Both the position numbers and the translations under genes were made by a program. The notes under the pieces were generated by a model that was not told the origin of the DNA, did no database searches, and saw only the letters and a program-made list of their open reading frames with translations. From a virus, in IMG/VR virus record IMGVR_UViG_3300017773_000014, positions 1 to 49,501 of that record: DNA of 49,501 nucleotides; one strand, 5' to 3'. The stretch's first letter is position 1. Each line of letters starts with the position of its first letter. Below, one piece after another: positions 18,407 through 27,720 of the stretch.

Positions 18407-19180
18407 TTATGATAATTTTTTCATAATAGACTTCATTAAATCAACTCCTTCATCTGTTTTAAAATATGCTGCTAAAGCACCATAAGGATGTTGATCAAAA
18501 GGAACAGTCATTACCTTTTTACCATTTGATAATTTAAATACAGTATTGTCTTCGGTTAAATTTAATATTCCAACCTCAACAGCTCTGTTAGCTAAATTTC
18601 TAAGTTTTATATCTTCATCTTCTGATAATTCTATAAATAACACAGGATCATTTTTAGCAAAATTATAGGCATCTCTTTTAATTTCTTTAGAGCTCATAGT
18701 TGAAACGGTAGAACCTAATTCAGTTCTCATTATTGCTTCTAAATGTTCTATGTCTAAAGTATTAACAAGATTTAAAGCTTGTAATTCTAACTCTATCATT
18801 TCAACATCATCAATTGCTTCTTTAGCAGAATCTACTTCTTGCCATAATTCATTAGCTTTCGGATGATATAACGATAAAAGCTTTTGTAAAGATTGTTGTT
18901 GTTTAGGAACTTCCAATACACCATCTAAAAATATAATATGGCCTAAAGTAGCATATCCTTTTTGTTCATCAACAAATAAAGATTTTTGATTAGTAGCATA
19001 TCTTAATTCTTTACTTTCACCTGTTGTTTCATCAAACCATAATAAAGGTTTTCTTCCTGTATGCTTTGATTGTATTGTCCAACTAAGAGGTGATTTACCT
19101 CCTGTTAAAATATATGTTCTATCTTTTATTTCCCATCCTTTTTCTTTAGAGGGAGATTGTTTTTTTACTTGTGTTGTCAT
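18407..19180 (-). CDS. Conserved virion-region protein, unknown
   Basis: A 257-residue soluble protein encoded directly downstream of the major capsid gene and separated from it by a hairpin terminator. The N-terminal ~90 residues are beta-type (DRTYILTGGKSPLSWTI), the middle is helical and acidic (EAIDDVEMIELELQALNLV), and the C-terminal ~80 residues alternate (FIELSEDEDIKLRNLANRA, then TVFKLSNGKKVMTVPF). No signal peptide or membrane segment is seen. I do not recognise the family by name. Position suggests a capsid-associated or head-completion protein. The start ATG follows a run of ATATT repeats with no Shine-Dalgarno. Confidence 0.7.
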   Translation of the reverse strand: MTTQVKKQSPSKEKGWEIKDRTYILTGGKSPLSWTIQSKHTGRKPLLWFDETTGESKELRYATNQKSLFVDEQKGYATLGHIIFLDGVLEVPKQQQSLQKLLSLYHPKANELWQEVDSAKEAIDDVEMIELELQALNLVNTLDIEHLEAIMRTELGSTVSTMSSKEIKRDAYNFAKNDPVLFIELSEDEDIKLRNLANRAVEVGILNLTEDNTVFKLSNGKKVMTVPFDQHPYGALAAYFKTDEGVDLMKSIMKKLS

Positions 19181-19210
19181 AATATAATATAATATAATTA
19201 TTAATAAGAA

Positions 19211-19236
19211 TTACCCCCGATAAAACACGAGGGTAA
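19211..19236 (-). terminator. Hairpin terminator downstream of the major capsid gene
   Basis: TTACCCCCG (19211-19219) and CGAGGGTAA (19228-19236) form a 9-bp stem with one mismatch and an 8-base loop. On the - strand it is followed by TTCTTATT, a moderately T-rich tail. It starts 15 bases after the capsid stop (19251) and could partly terminate transcription so that capsid mRNA exceeds downstream tail mRNA. Confidence 0.55.
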
Positions 19237-19250
19237 AACTTATATAAATA

Positions 19251-20783
19251 TTAAGCGTCTTTAAATAATACAAAGTTATTTGCACCTTGTACAATTAAAC
19301 ATCTTTCACTTAAATAGTGCATTCTCATTTCATCGATTGGAGAACTTGATGGTCCACCTACAGATCCAGTAACCCAAGACTTCATTTTTCTGTTTTCAGT
19401 CTCAGATGCTCTGTATCGTATGTGTAAGAAAGGTCTTTTAATGTTTGAACCAAGTACTTGGTCATAAACAGTAGAAGTACCAGCAGGTACTAATACACCT
19501 TCAATGTCACCAAAACCTCCTCTTGTAGAGAAGTCATTTAAGTATTTCCAGTCAGTTTTATAAAAGTCATAAGACCCTCTTCTGTAACCTGTAAATCCTA
19601 AATTTAATGCCATATCCTCGCTGTTGTTAAATACTCCAAAAGATGTACCTCCAGAATATCCTCCGTTTTGTTGTGCAAGAATGTCATCAATTTCTAAAGA
19701 AAGATTTCTATCTAAGAAAAGCATGTTTTCTTCAATAGCACCTTGCTTATCCAGTTGAGTTAAAACAGCGTCAAAGTCTGTTAAAGCTCCACCACCAGCT
19801 GCTTGTGCACCAAATCCTGAATATACGTTACCTCTTGCTTCAATAGCTTCGAAGAAACCTTCAGTACCTTTAGCAGTAGCTGTTAATGCTGAATCATAGA
19901 AATTTAAAGTAGCACCAGTATTTAATTGCTTCACACCTTCAACCATTGACATTTCAAGATAATCTTCAAAACGTAATCTGTTTTCGTGTTCAGATTTTAA
20001 ATACCATAAATATCCGCTAGCTCCATTTTCAGAAGTAACTTCAATCCATCCTATTTGTGCAGTGTCAGAACCACTTATAGAATAGTGCTCTTTTAAAATT
20101 ACAGGACTATTCTTAAATGTAGCATAGCTAGGATCTAATTTTTCAGTAAAGTTAGAAGACCCTTTTGCAAACTCAGATCCATATGCTAAAGCAGTAAATC
20201 TTTGAGCGTTTGTAATTGCTGGTACACCAGTAAGTGATTTTACTTGGAAATACTGTCCGCTAACATTAGTAACAATAGCTTTGATCATTGCTCCAGTACC
20301 ACCAATTGCTGATGTTGCACTAGTTTGAGCTTGAATCATTACTGTTTGTCCTTTTCTAAAGTTAACAGCTGTAGTTCCTTGAGTAGTTACACCAAGGCTA
20401 GAAGGCTGTGCTGTTGGTACAAAAAAGTTTCCAACTTCTCCTCCTGTTGCTGCTGCAGTTGCTGTACCTGGAGTTGTTCCAGATGTTGGCATTGTGGCAG
20501 CATCACTTAAATAAACGATATTTGCATATCTTGTGTGCAATCTACCTTGCTCAGTCCAAATAATTTGGTCTGAAGTAGATGGCATCTCCGCAGATACCAT
20601 ACGTAAAAAAGAACCGATAGATCTGTTTCCATATCTTTCAACTTCTTGTTCGTATACATCTGGTAAAAATTGTTGAGCCCACTGATTAAAACTTGAATCA
20701 GTGAAATCGATATAATTCCCGGAATATAATGCCTTAGTTTGTGTTGGTTGTAAGGCAGCGGGAACACCACTTGTAAAAGCCAT
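19251..20783 (-). CDS. Major capsid protein (HK97-fold, crAss-like type)
   Basis: A 510-residue protein between the predicted scaffold and tail-ring genes. It begins with residues that include NYIDFTDSSFNQWAQQFLPD and EQEVERYGNRSIGSFLRM, resembling the N-arm and spine helix of crAss-like capsid proteins, and contains a Thr/Ser/Gly-rich insertion (about 95-200), which may be a surface domain. Later segments such as SGYLWYLKSEHENRLRFED and FDAVLTQLDKQGAIEENML fit the P and A domains. The gene is less AT-rich than its neighbours, as expected for the most highly expressed late gene, and is followed by its own hairpin. Identification rests on order and sequence style; mass spectrometry or a fold prediction would settle it. 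Confidence 0.82.
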   Translation of the reverse strand: MAFTSGVPAALQPTQTKALYSGNYIDFTDSSFNQWAQQFLPDVYEQEVERYGNRSIGSFLRMVSAEMPSTSDQIIWTEQGRLHTRYANIVYLSDAATMPTSGTTPGTATAAATGGEVGNFFVPTAQPSSLGVTTQGTTAVNFRKGQTVMIQAQTSATSAIGGTGAMIKAIVTNVSGQYFQVKSLTGVPAITNAQRFTALAYGSEFAKGSSNFTEKLDPSYATFKNSPVILKEHYSISGSDTAQIGWIEVTSENGASGYLWYLKSEHENRLRFEDYLEMSMVEGVKQLNTGATLNFYDSALTATAKGTEGFFEAIEARGNVYSGFGAQAAGGGALTDFDAVLTQLDKQGAIEENMLFLDRNLSLEIDDILAQQNGGYSGGTSFGVFNNSEDMALNLGFTGYRRGSYDFYKTDWKYLNDFSTRGGFGDIEGVLVPAGTSTVYDQVLGSNIKRPFLHIRYRASETENRKMKSWVTGSVGGPSSSPIDEMRMHYLSERCLIVQGANNFVLFKDA

Positions 20784-20805
20784 AGTTTAAAATTTTTTAA
20801 ATTAG

Positions 20806-22056
20806 TTATTTATTCCATTTTATGCGCAACTTATTAGAAGATTCAGATGCAACAACTTTAACAGGATTATTTGAAACATTTCCAGAAGCAGAAGCATCTG
20901 CTCTAGGAGACATATTAATATTTTTTGATTCTTTAATGGACTGCTGTATGGCATCGGCACGGCCTTGCTCATAAAAATGACTGGCTATTTTATCAACATT
21001 TTCTGCTGCAAAAATTGCTTTATGATAACCTTGTGGGTTATGCATATTTCCATTATTATCTAAATATTTACCTAAAAAGTTAGAAATATCTGATTGGGTT
21101 TGTTTTACTTTTTTTGAATTTTCAACTTTATATCTGTATTTTTTGTCCCCGACTTTGAAATCAAAACCTTTAAACTCTTCACCAAAGACTTTGTTTGTTT
21201 TAGATATAAAACTTTTTTTGTTTTTTTCCGTTAATTCTTCTGTTTTAATTGCTTCGTTATAAAAGTCATACGCTTTTTTATATTCTTCAGGAACATTATT
21301 CTGTTTTCTTAACTTAAGATCAGTATAGTATTTTTCCTTTGAATTTTTAAAATGCGTTTGTGCTTTATATAATTCTTCTTTAAAAGCTAATTGTTTAGCT
21401 TTAATTTCTTGCGGTTCGTCTTCATCTTCTGAATATTGAAATTCTTTTTGCATGAGAAACGAAACATCCTCATTATCTAAATGAGGTTTTGTTGTTTTAT
21501 AGTAATCATATATTAAAGCAGTAGCATCCATTTTAGAGTAATCTTTATTAAGACTAACATAGTCTTCTAAAGTTCCTCCTGTTTCATCCATAAATTCTAC
21601 TAACTTTTGAATATTTTCAGGATATTCAATATTTTTATTTTCTTCTGTAGAAATTTCTTCTTCTTCTACAATATCTTCAATTGGTTCTGTTGGATCTTCT
21701 TTTACTTCTTCAGTAACAAGTTCAATTGGTGAATTTACTTCTTCTTCTTTATTTTCTTTTTTTTCACTTTGTTCGGAAGACTCTTTAGGCTTTTCTTCGT
21801 TTTTTTCTTGAACTTCTTGGCTAGCTTCGGATCCGTCGCGTACAGGTACCTCATTTGTGCTTTGCTCTTGAACGGCATCTTGTTTTTGTTTAGGGGGGTT
21901 GTCTAAGTTTACTTTATAAACCCCATCGTCTTGAAGACCATAATCAGGATTTACTTCTCCTTCTTTAACTGCGGTTTCTAAAACAGCAGCTTCTTTTTCT
22001 TGTGGTGAAGTTTCTTGTTTTTCTTCAACCGCTTTTACTTGTATTTCTTGTTCCAT
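20806..22056 (-). CDS. Predicted scaffolding protein
   Basis: A 416-residue protein between portal and major capsid genes, the usual place for a scaffold. Residues 1-145 are extremely acidic and low-complexity (EKKENKEEEVNSP, EDIVEEEEISTEENK). The middle is helical, with SKMDATALIYDYYKTTKPH and lysine-rich coiled stretches. The C-terminus ends in a basic tail (SSNKLRIKWNK), the type of segment by which scaffolds bind capsid protein. No homologue is recognised with certainty. A capsid-decorating or maturation role is also possible. Confidence 0.7.
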   Translation of the reverse strand: MEQEIQVKAVEEKQETSPQEKEAAVLETAVKEGEVNPDYGLQDDGVYKVNLDNPPKQKQDAVQEQSTNEVPVRDGSEASQEVQEKNEEKPKESSEQSEKKENKEEEVNSPIELVTEEVKEDPTEPIEDIVEEEEISTEENKNIEYPENIQKLVEFMDETGGTLEDYVSLNKDYSKMDATALIYDYYKTTKPHLDNEDVSFLMQKEFQYSEDEDEPQEIKAKQLAFKEELYKAQTHFKNSKEKYYTDLKLRKQNNVPEEYKKAYDFYNEAIKTEELTEKNKKSFISKTNKVFGEEFKGFDFKVGDKKYRYKVENSKKVKQTQSDISNFLGKYLDNNGNMHNPQGYHKAIFAAENVDKIASHFYEQGRADAIQQSIKESKNINMSPRADASASGNVSNNPVKVVASESSNKLRIKWNK

Positions 22057-22082
22057 AATATATAATAAAATAATTAAATAAT

Positions 22083-24461
22083 TTATCTGGGTTCAAACCT
22101 AGACATTTCAATTCCTCCAAGAACATCATTACCTTTTGATTCAAATGATTTTTTAGGTTTATTTATTTTAGGAGGTCCTGATATATCTTTTGATTTGTCA
22201 GACATTTCTTTTTGAGCATCAATTTCCATTTGTTTTAATTTTACATTTAAATCAAATTCAAATTGCATCAATTCTTTTTTAGTTTGTGCTTCAATTTCTA
22301 ATTTTTTAATATCCATTTCACTTTCTGCTGTAGATATTTGTATTGTAGAATCTGCTTTTATTTGCTGTGCTTGTGCTTTAGCTTGTTCTATTTGTACTTG
22401 TGCTTGGCCTTGTGCTTCAGCTTGTGCTACACTAGCAGCTTGTGCTTGTGATTGATCAGCTTGTTGTTTTTTAATTCTTCTAAATTTTAACAACTGATTA
22501 GCAAGTTTAATATTTCTAACTTGTCTAATATCTATTGCATCTTCAAGATGTATACTTCCTTGAGTAAGAGCCATTTGTATATTTGTTTCTAATAAAGATT
22601 TTTCTTCTTCATCAGGTTCTAAATCTAAAAAAATACCAAAATCATGTAAATTTAAATTTTGCATTTCTTTTAAAGAACCCACAGAAAAATGCCCTATTGA
22701 AGAAATAAATGCATCTCTTTTGGGATGGTATTCTAATATATCTTTAAATCTAAGAGCAATACAATTTGCTAATAATTTTGTCATATATAAACTAGAATCT
22801 AATATATGTCTTGTAGCAACATTACTATTTGCAGCGGCCATTTTTTGTACACCTACAAGAGCTTTAGGATCCGGATCCGAACCATCTCTTGCTTCATTTA
22901 ATCCGGTTATATCTCTAATCATTTGAAGATATTGATTATAAGCACCTATTAAAAGTTGTACTTGATTACCACCACCACCGGGAAGTTCTTGAATAGGAAC
23001 TTTACCAGGATTAGGATCACCTTCAGTAGTTAATGATCTACCAATTATAGACCCTGTTTGGAAATACATATTTAATGCTTCTTGAGGATTATAACTTGTA
23101 CCATTACCAAGATCTATTTCGGCTAATCCATCAGCATCTAAATATACTCCTGAAGGAGTCATTTTTTGAATAGCTTGTTGTAGTTTTAAATGAGTAAGCT
23201 GTATTAAATCAGCATATGGAGTCATTTTTGAAACTAAAGAGTTTATTTTACCTTTGTATATTCTTGGGGCTGCAACAACATAATTCATTAATACTTGATT
23301 AGTATTTGAATTAGGACGTATCATATTGGTTGCTTTTTTCCATCTTAACAATTGTGAAGCACCTAATATATATGAACCCTCATATAATACCTCTTGAGCT
23401 TGAGCTACTCTTTTAAATCTAGTTCTTTTATCTTTAGGAGGGTTAAAGGAATCGTCTTTTTTAATTATTTTTTCAGCACCTGAAGAAACTTCCTTTACTT
23501 TATAAACATTGTTTTCCCATGTTTTCCAATTAAAATATAATACATTAACAACATTATTATCTCCACTTTCTTCCCTATTTGAATAATTCATATTATAGGT
23601 TGACCAGCTGCCGCTTTTTTTAGAAAGCTCGTTTAAATACTCATCATTTAATTCAGGAAAATCTTTTTTTAACTGATTAATTTTTATTGTTTTAACTTCA
23701 CCAAAATAATAACAATCTTTAAAATAAGGATCTTCTGTATATGACCAAACTAAATTTGCAGGATCTACATAATCTAATTTTATTCCGTCTGTATTATTAA
23801 AAGAATGCTTCATGGCACCAATACCTAATACAGTAAGATCATAATCAACTCTATTTTTTAAATATTCGTATTCATTAGTTTGAAAAATATTATCTATAGC
23901 TTGTTCTTCAGCAATTTCAATACCTTGTTTATAATTTAATTGCATGTATAAATTTAATTCTTCTGAATTAGAAGGCAATTTTTCTTTTTCTACATTTCTT
24001 ACATTTACACCAAGTTGCATTTCAACAGCATCTAACATAGCTGCTGCATTCATATCTCTTTGTATGTCTTCTACATAAGTTGTTCTTTTATCTGTAGAAA
24101 GTTGATCTTCTCCAACTGCTCTAATAGTATATAATCTATCTTGCATACCATTGACTACTATGTCAACAAATTTAGGTATAATAGGTACCGGCTTCCAATC
24201 TAAATTTAAATAAGATAAATCACCATTTATAGCAAATTCATCTTTATACTTTTTAATAGATTGATCACCTCTAGCGTATAATCTTAACCTATGAAACTCA
24301 TCTCTTGTAGAATAATATCTGCCTTGTGAACCATTACCTTTATTAAACCATTCTTGTTCAATAGCCCTTGCAACTTTATTACCATACTCTATAGATTTTT
24401 TCTCTGCGTCCGATACTGCTTGACTAGGAAAGTCATATCCATTCGACTTATATTTTGCCAT
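22083..24461 (-). CDS. Portal protein (crAss-like type)
   Basis: A 792-residue protein immediately downstream of terL (2-base gap). The portal forms the dodecameric ring at one capsid vertex through which DNA is packaged. N-terminal motifs such as FHRLRLYARGDQS, LSYLNLDWKPVPIIPKFVD and IVVNGMQDRL are those I associate with crAss-like portals. Residues ~200-260 are the clip/stem-like region (IDNIFQTNEYEYLKNRVDYD), and IRDITGLNEARDGSDPDPKAL is a conserved portal segment. The C-terminal 110 residues form a long Gln/Ala/Lys coiled coil, which may be the barrel helix. The start ATG is preceded by an A-rich leader without Shine-Dalgarno. Confidence 0.87.
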   Translation of the reverse strand: MAKYKSNGYDFPSQAVSDAEKKSIEYGNKVARAIEQEWFNKGNGSQGRYYSTRDEFHRLRLYARGDQSIKKYKDEFAINGDLSYLNLDWKPVPIIPKFVDIVVNGMQDRLYTIRAVGEDQLSTDKRTTYVEDIQRDMNAAAMLDAVEMQLGVNVRNVEKEKLPSNSEELNLYMQLNYKQGIEIAEEQAIDNIFQTNEYEYLKNRVDYDLTVLGIGAMKHSFNNTDGIKLDYVDPANLVWSYTEDPYFKDCYYFGEVKTIKINQLKKDFPELNDEYLNELSKKSGSWSTYNMNYSNREESGDNNVVNVLYFNWKTWENNVYKVKEVSSGAEKIIKKDDSFNPPKDKRTRFKRVAQAQEVLYEGSYILGASQLLRWKKATNMIRPNSNTNQVLMNYVVAAPRIYKGKINSLVSKMTPYADLIQLTHLKLQQAIQKMTPSGVYLDADGLAEIDLGNGTSYNPQEALNMYFQTGSIIGRSLTTEGDPNPGKVPIQELPGGGGNQVQLLIGAYNQYLQMIRDITGLNEARDGSDPDPKALVGVQKMAAANSNVATRHILDSSLYMTKLLANCIALRFKDILEYHPKRDAFISSIGHFSVGSLKEMQNLNLHDFGIFLDLEPDEEEKSLLETNIQMALTQGSIHLEDAIDIRQVRNIKLANQLLKFRRIKKQQADQSQAQAASVAQAEAQGQAQVQIEQAKAQAQQIKADSTIQISTAESEMDIKKLEIEAQTKKELMQFEFDLNVKLKQMEIDAQKEMSDKSKDISGPPKINKPKKSFESKGNDVLGGIEMSRFEPR

Positions 24462-24463
24462 AC

Positions 24464-26695
24464 TTATTTTATTAATTCGCTTTGTGATCCACTATTCTTA
24501 TATTTAGAAAATCCAAACCCTATGCTAATTTTTGTTTTTCTTTGTGTTGGTCTATATAAATTTTTTCTGCAAGCCATTATTGCTAGCCCACTACTTATAG
24601 AAGCATCATGTGCTGTTCTTTTTGAAATATCAAATTTTGCCCAATCTTCTAAAGTTCTTTGAAAATACATATTGCCATACTCTTCATTAATCTTTCCTAC
24701 ATATTCTTCTATGTACGACTCAATAGCGGCTGCGTGAGCCTGCCTTATATCTTCAGAACTATTTGGTATTCCACCTAATTCTGCTTCTGTTTTTGATAAA
24801 TTATTTTTTAATCGGTCGGGGCGGTTCATTGAAAATCCCCTATAACCTCTTCTTTTAAAATGATACAATAATCTTGGTTTATTATTTTCCGCTAATATTG
24901 GCATACCATAAAATATACAAGCCATTAAAACATCTTCAAAAAATATTTCTGCTGTTTGGGGTCGAGCAATATATTCTAAAAAAAATTTTGTATTAGGAAC
25001 ATTTTCGGTCATTGAAAAAGTTGTTAATCCGTGTAATGCTCCATTTGAACCTTGACCTCCAACAGTACCCGATATATCATAAGAATCGCACCCAAATGCA
25101 CCTAAATGATTATTTCCAGAATATTTTATACCATTTTTTATTATTATATTATTTCTTAAATTTTTATCTGGTAACCAAGAAACAAAAAATCTTCCATTTT
25201 TTGAAGGAGTCCAAATAACTTCTGTATCTTTTACTCCGTTTCTCCATGAAAAAGAACCTTGCACCACATATCCTTTCATATTCATGTCTTCATTAAAATC
25301 TATTTGTTCATATATTTTAGTAAGATTAAATAAAGAATTTAAAGTTTCATCTCTAAAAGCATGTTTTTCTGAACGCGGAAATTGTCTATAATATTCATTT
25401 AAACTATCTGGATCATTTTTTAAACCCTCAACTTCATTTTCCCAATGCTTAATAACTCCCGTGTGTATTTTTTCACCATCAATTCCTTCAACCGCCTTCT
25501 GTGGGCTGTCGAAGACAGGATAACCATACTTGTCAATAAATCCTTCGTAGCCCCATTCCATAGGTAAGAACAAAGCATATAATCCGCTTGAAGTCTGACC
25601 ATTGCGATTTCTTTTTGTAACATCTGAGTCATAATAAAGTTTTTTAAAATTATCACCACCTTTGTTTAAAGAATTAGATGTTGAACCCATCATGCATTTA
25701 CCAACTATCTTCGACCCGAGACGGAGACACGTTTTTGTAACCCTCCAATTATTGAGGATGTTGTCCGGCCTCTCCCATTTCCCCGATTCATCATGGACGA
25801 GGAGTTGTAGTTTCTCTCCATCGTAGGAATTATCACCCGTGTTCTTCCAGTCGATCGTTGTGTCCAATCCTGTTGGTGCATCCTCCTCGGTCCCCGCGGC
25901 TTTAATCGTATTTCTTGTAAGCCTTCTTGACGGAACCTTATAGGATAATTCTGTCTTTGGACGTTCCATCCCATCCTGTATAGGTTTGAAAAAGAATGGG
26001 TAATTGGTAGATATGGGTACCACCTTGTCTGTAAACATCTTTTTAGCATCAGATTCCGTTTTAGATAAAATTCCAAATCGTGAATCTTTAGTTGTCGTTG
26101 CAATATTGACCACTTCTGAACTCGCCATGAAGCTAAACCCAGACCGTCTATTCTTGAGGTAGCACATTCCGTATGATCTATAATCCAATTTGCACGCCTC
26201 CCAGAAATAAAAAAATAATCTATTGGCATGTCTAAAGTCGGGGGATCCCACATCGATTTTAGTCCAGTTGAGGTAGATGTAGTGTGACCCTGTAATGAAA
26301 GTCGGTACTCCGTTGCACATGAACCAATAACCATCATTACGATAATTAAACTCAGCATCAATGTACCTATAGTATTTTTCTTTAAGAATTTCTTTATGTT
26401 GCTTAAAATCATATATGGTTTTTATTCTATTTAATGATTCTGGTCTTTTCCGTTTAATAAAAACTTGATCTTCTTTTTTAATTTCAGATCCATTTATTTC
26501 TTTAGGGGTTTTAGGTATTGCTATCTTTAGACCTTGTATTTCATATATATCACCTATAGTACCATTTTTACTTATTACAATACAATCAAGTTCCTCATTA
26601 TATCCAGATTTAAATTTTTTATGTCTGTTTTTATTTTTTATTTTTTTATCTTCTAAATGGCTTGTATGAATTGAATATAAATTTTGTTTATACAT
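24464..26695 (-). CDS. terL: Terminase large subunit (packaging ATPase and nuclease)
   Basis: A 743-residue motor protein that cuts and translocates phage DNA into the prohead. The ATPase half contains a P-loop-like KNRRSGFSFMASSE at 181-194, where the usual GKT/GKS is GFS; a Walker B LQLLVHDE at 297-303 ending in Asp-Glu; and a coupling motif MMGSTSNSLNKGG near 335-347. The nuclease half has an acidic residue in FGCDSYDISG and a FLEYIARPQTAEIFFED segment, then FYGMPILAENN, all typical of large terminases in this group. The ATG overlaps the stop of the preceding gene by one base. Bases of about 25690-26350 (residues ~115-335) are much richer in G+C than the flanks. Confidence 0.93.
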   Translation of the reverse strand: MYKQNLYSIHTSHLEDKKIKNKNRHKKFKSGYNEELDCIVISKNGTIGDIYEIQGLKIAIPKTPKEINGSEIKKEDQVFIKRKRPESLNRIKTIYDFKQHKEILKEKYYRYIDAEFNYRNDGYWFMCNGVPTFITGSHYIYLNWTKIDVGSPDFRHANRLFFYFWEACKLDYRSYGMCYLKNRRSGFSFMASSEVVNIATTTKDSRFGILSKTESDAKKMFTDKVVPISTNYPFFFKPIQDGMERPKTELSYKVPSRRLTRNTIKAAGTEEDAPTGLDTTIDWKNTGDNSYDGEKLQLLVHDESGKWERPDNILNNWRVTKTCLRLGSKIVGKCMMGSTSNSLNKGGDNFKKLYYDSDVTKRNRNGQTSSGLYALFLPMEWGYEGFIDKYGYPVFDSPQKAVEGIDGEKIHTGVIKHWENEVEGLKNDPDSLNEYYRQFPRSEKHAFRDETLNSLFNLTKIYEQIDFNEDMNMKGYVVQGSFSWRNGVKDTEVIWTPSKNGRFFVSWLPDKNLRNNIIIKNGIKYSGNNHLGAFGCDSYDISGTVGGQGSNGALHGLTTFSMTENVPNTKFFLEYIARPQTAEIFFEDVLMACIFYGMPILAENNKPRLLYHFKRRGYRGFSMNRPDRLKNNLSKTEAELGGIPNSSEDIRQAHAAAIESYIEEYVGKINEEYGNMYFQRTLEDWAKFDISKRTAHDASISSGLAIMACRKNLYRPTQRKTKISIGFGFSKYKNSGSQSELIK

Positions 26696-26937
26696 TATTT
26701 AATTCTATCTTCTACACCTAAAAACTTTTCAGATTTTTTTTCCTGTTTATCTTCAGATAATTGTTCAATTTTTTCTACAATCTTTAATGAGTCATCAATT
26801 GCAACCCATTTTGCTTGTGCTGCTATTTTAGCTTTTTCAGGATCTAATTCTTGTAAGTTTATTTCTTGTCTAATAACTTTTTCAAGTTCTACTAAAGCTT
26901 TTTCAGCAGCATCAATAATTCTTTGTTTTCTCGCCAT
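26695..26937 (-). CDS. Candidate small terminase subunit
   Basis: An 80-residue, all-helical, charged protein (AEKALVELEKVIRQEINLQ, then DDSLKIVEKIEQLSEDKQEK) encoded directly before terL, with its stop overlapping the terL ATG by one base. Small size, helical content and position fit a DNA-recognition subunit of the terminase, but there is no clear helix-turn-helix motif. The assignment is by location only. Its start overlaps the end of the upstream GroES-like gene by 26 bases. Confidence 0.55.
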   Translation of the reverse strand: MARKQRIIDAAEKALVELEKVIRQEINLQELDPEKAKIAAQAKWVAIDDSLKIVEKIEQLSEDKQEKKSEKFLGVEDRIK

Positions 26938-27490
26938 AGTTTATGCTTATATAATTTGATAAAATTCTGTACAGTTTTTGGCCATCTATATTAAATTCAT
27001 ATTCAGAATTAGGTTTAAACCCCACCACGTCGCCTTCGGATATTCCTAAACCTTTTAAATACTTATTGCTATACACAAGCACTCCTTGCAATTCTTTTTC
27101 CTTTAAACCGTCCCATTTTGATTCTTCAGTTATTGGCTTAACAAAACAAAAGTTATCAAAACAATTCCATTTACTTCTTCTTTTGTAAGCAAACACTTCC
27201 TCTGGTGATACTATATATTCATTTTCATTTATAAATGCTGATGAATTTTTTTCAATGCCTCTTATATCATACCACCTTCTAAATACATTGTGATGCAAAA
27301 TAACTTTATCGCCTTCTTTAGCTGGTGTTTTTATAAGTAATGGTGTTGCTATTATAGTACCTGTTCTATTAACAAATTGATAATCTCTTTCTGTAATTTC
27401 AGTATTTAAGATTAATTCTTTGTCTTCTATTTTTTTAGAGTTATTGTATCTATTATCACATTTAATGATATAATTGTATACTGAGTGCAA
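26912..27490 (-). CDS. GroES-like co-chaperonin with two predicted GroES-type domains
   Basis: A 192-residue protein. Residues ~1-110 resemble a GroES beta-barrel: VYNYIIKCD at the start, a loop containing KELILN like the Ile-Val-Leu GroEL-binding tripeptide, RTGTIIATP matching the strand after the mobile loop, then AKEGDKVILHHNVFRRWYD, matching the GroES G-D-x-V strand. Residues ~115-190 repeat the barrel in shorter form (NFCFVKPITEESKWDGL, GISEGDVVGFKPNSEYEF, YRILSNYISI) without a mobile loop. Related marine-phage proteins are, from memory, annotated as co-chaperonins. It is encoded beside the terminase and lysis genes, not beside groEL at 42.7-44.2 kb. Function is predicted by pattern. Confidence 0.68.
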   Translation of the reverse strand: MHSVYNYIIKCDNRYNNSKKIEDKELILNTEITERDYQFVNRTGTIIATPLLIKTPAKEGDKVILHHNVFRRWYDIRGIEKNSSAFINENEYIVSPEEVFAYKRRSKWNCFDNFCFVKPITEESKWDGLKEKELQGVLVYSNKYLKGLGISEGDVVGFKPNSEYEFNIDGQKLYRILSNYISINYGEKTKNY

Positions 27491-27491
27491 T

Positions 27492-27710
27492 TTAATAGTC
27501 TAAATTATACTCTACTGAAATAGCCATATTATTATTAAAATGCTTCCAAGGTAATATCTCGTCATTCTTTTTAATAAATATTTTATAGCAATTTTCTTCT
27601 TGTAATATATCACATATTGTATGTCCACCATAAACCTCTTGGCCTACAGAATAATGCATTGCTTCATTCTTATAGTCTTGACCAATAGATATTTTTCTAA
27701 TTAATTTCAT
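27492..27710 (-). CDS. Small protein, unknown
   Basis: A 72-residue protein. I chose the ATG at 27710 because an upstream in-frame ATG at 27764 would overlap the M15 peptidase gene by 44 bases. The gene fits between the peptidase and the GroES-like gene with 1- and 10-base gaps. The protein begins MKLIRKISIGQD and includes two separated cysteines (TICDIL, ENCYKIF) and HFNNN. It is probably a small alpha/beta fold. No family is recognised. Confidence 0.6.
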   Translation of the reverse strand: MKLIRKISIGQDYKNEAMHYSVGQEVYGGHTICDILQEENCYKIFIKKNDEILPWKHFNNNMAISVEYNLDY

Positions 27711-27720
27711 TAAATTTTTA

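Noticed and set aside
25705-26412. 235-residue open frame in another frame of terL
   Set aside because: It overlaps the terminase gene, whose motifs are clear, and is open only because this stretch is G+C-rich; its sequence has no plausible protein features.
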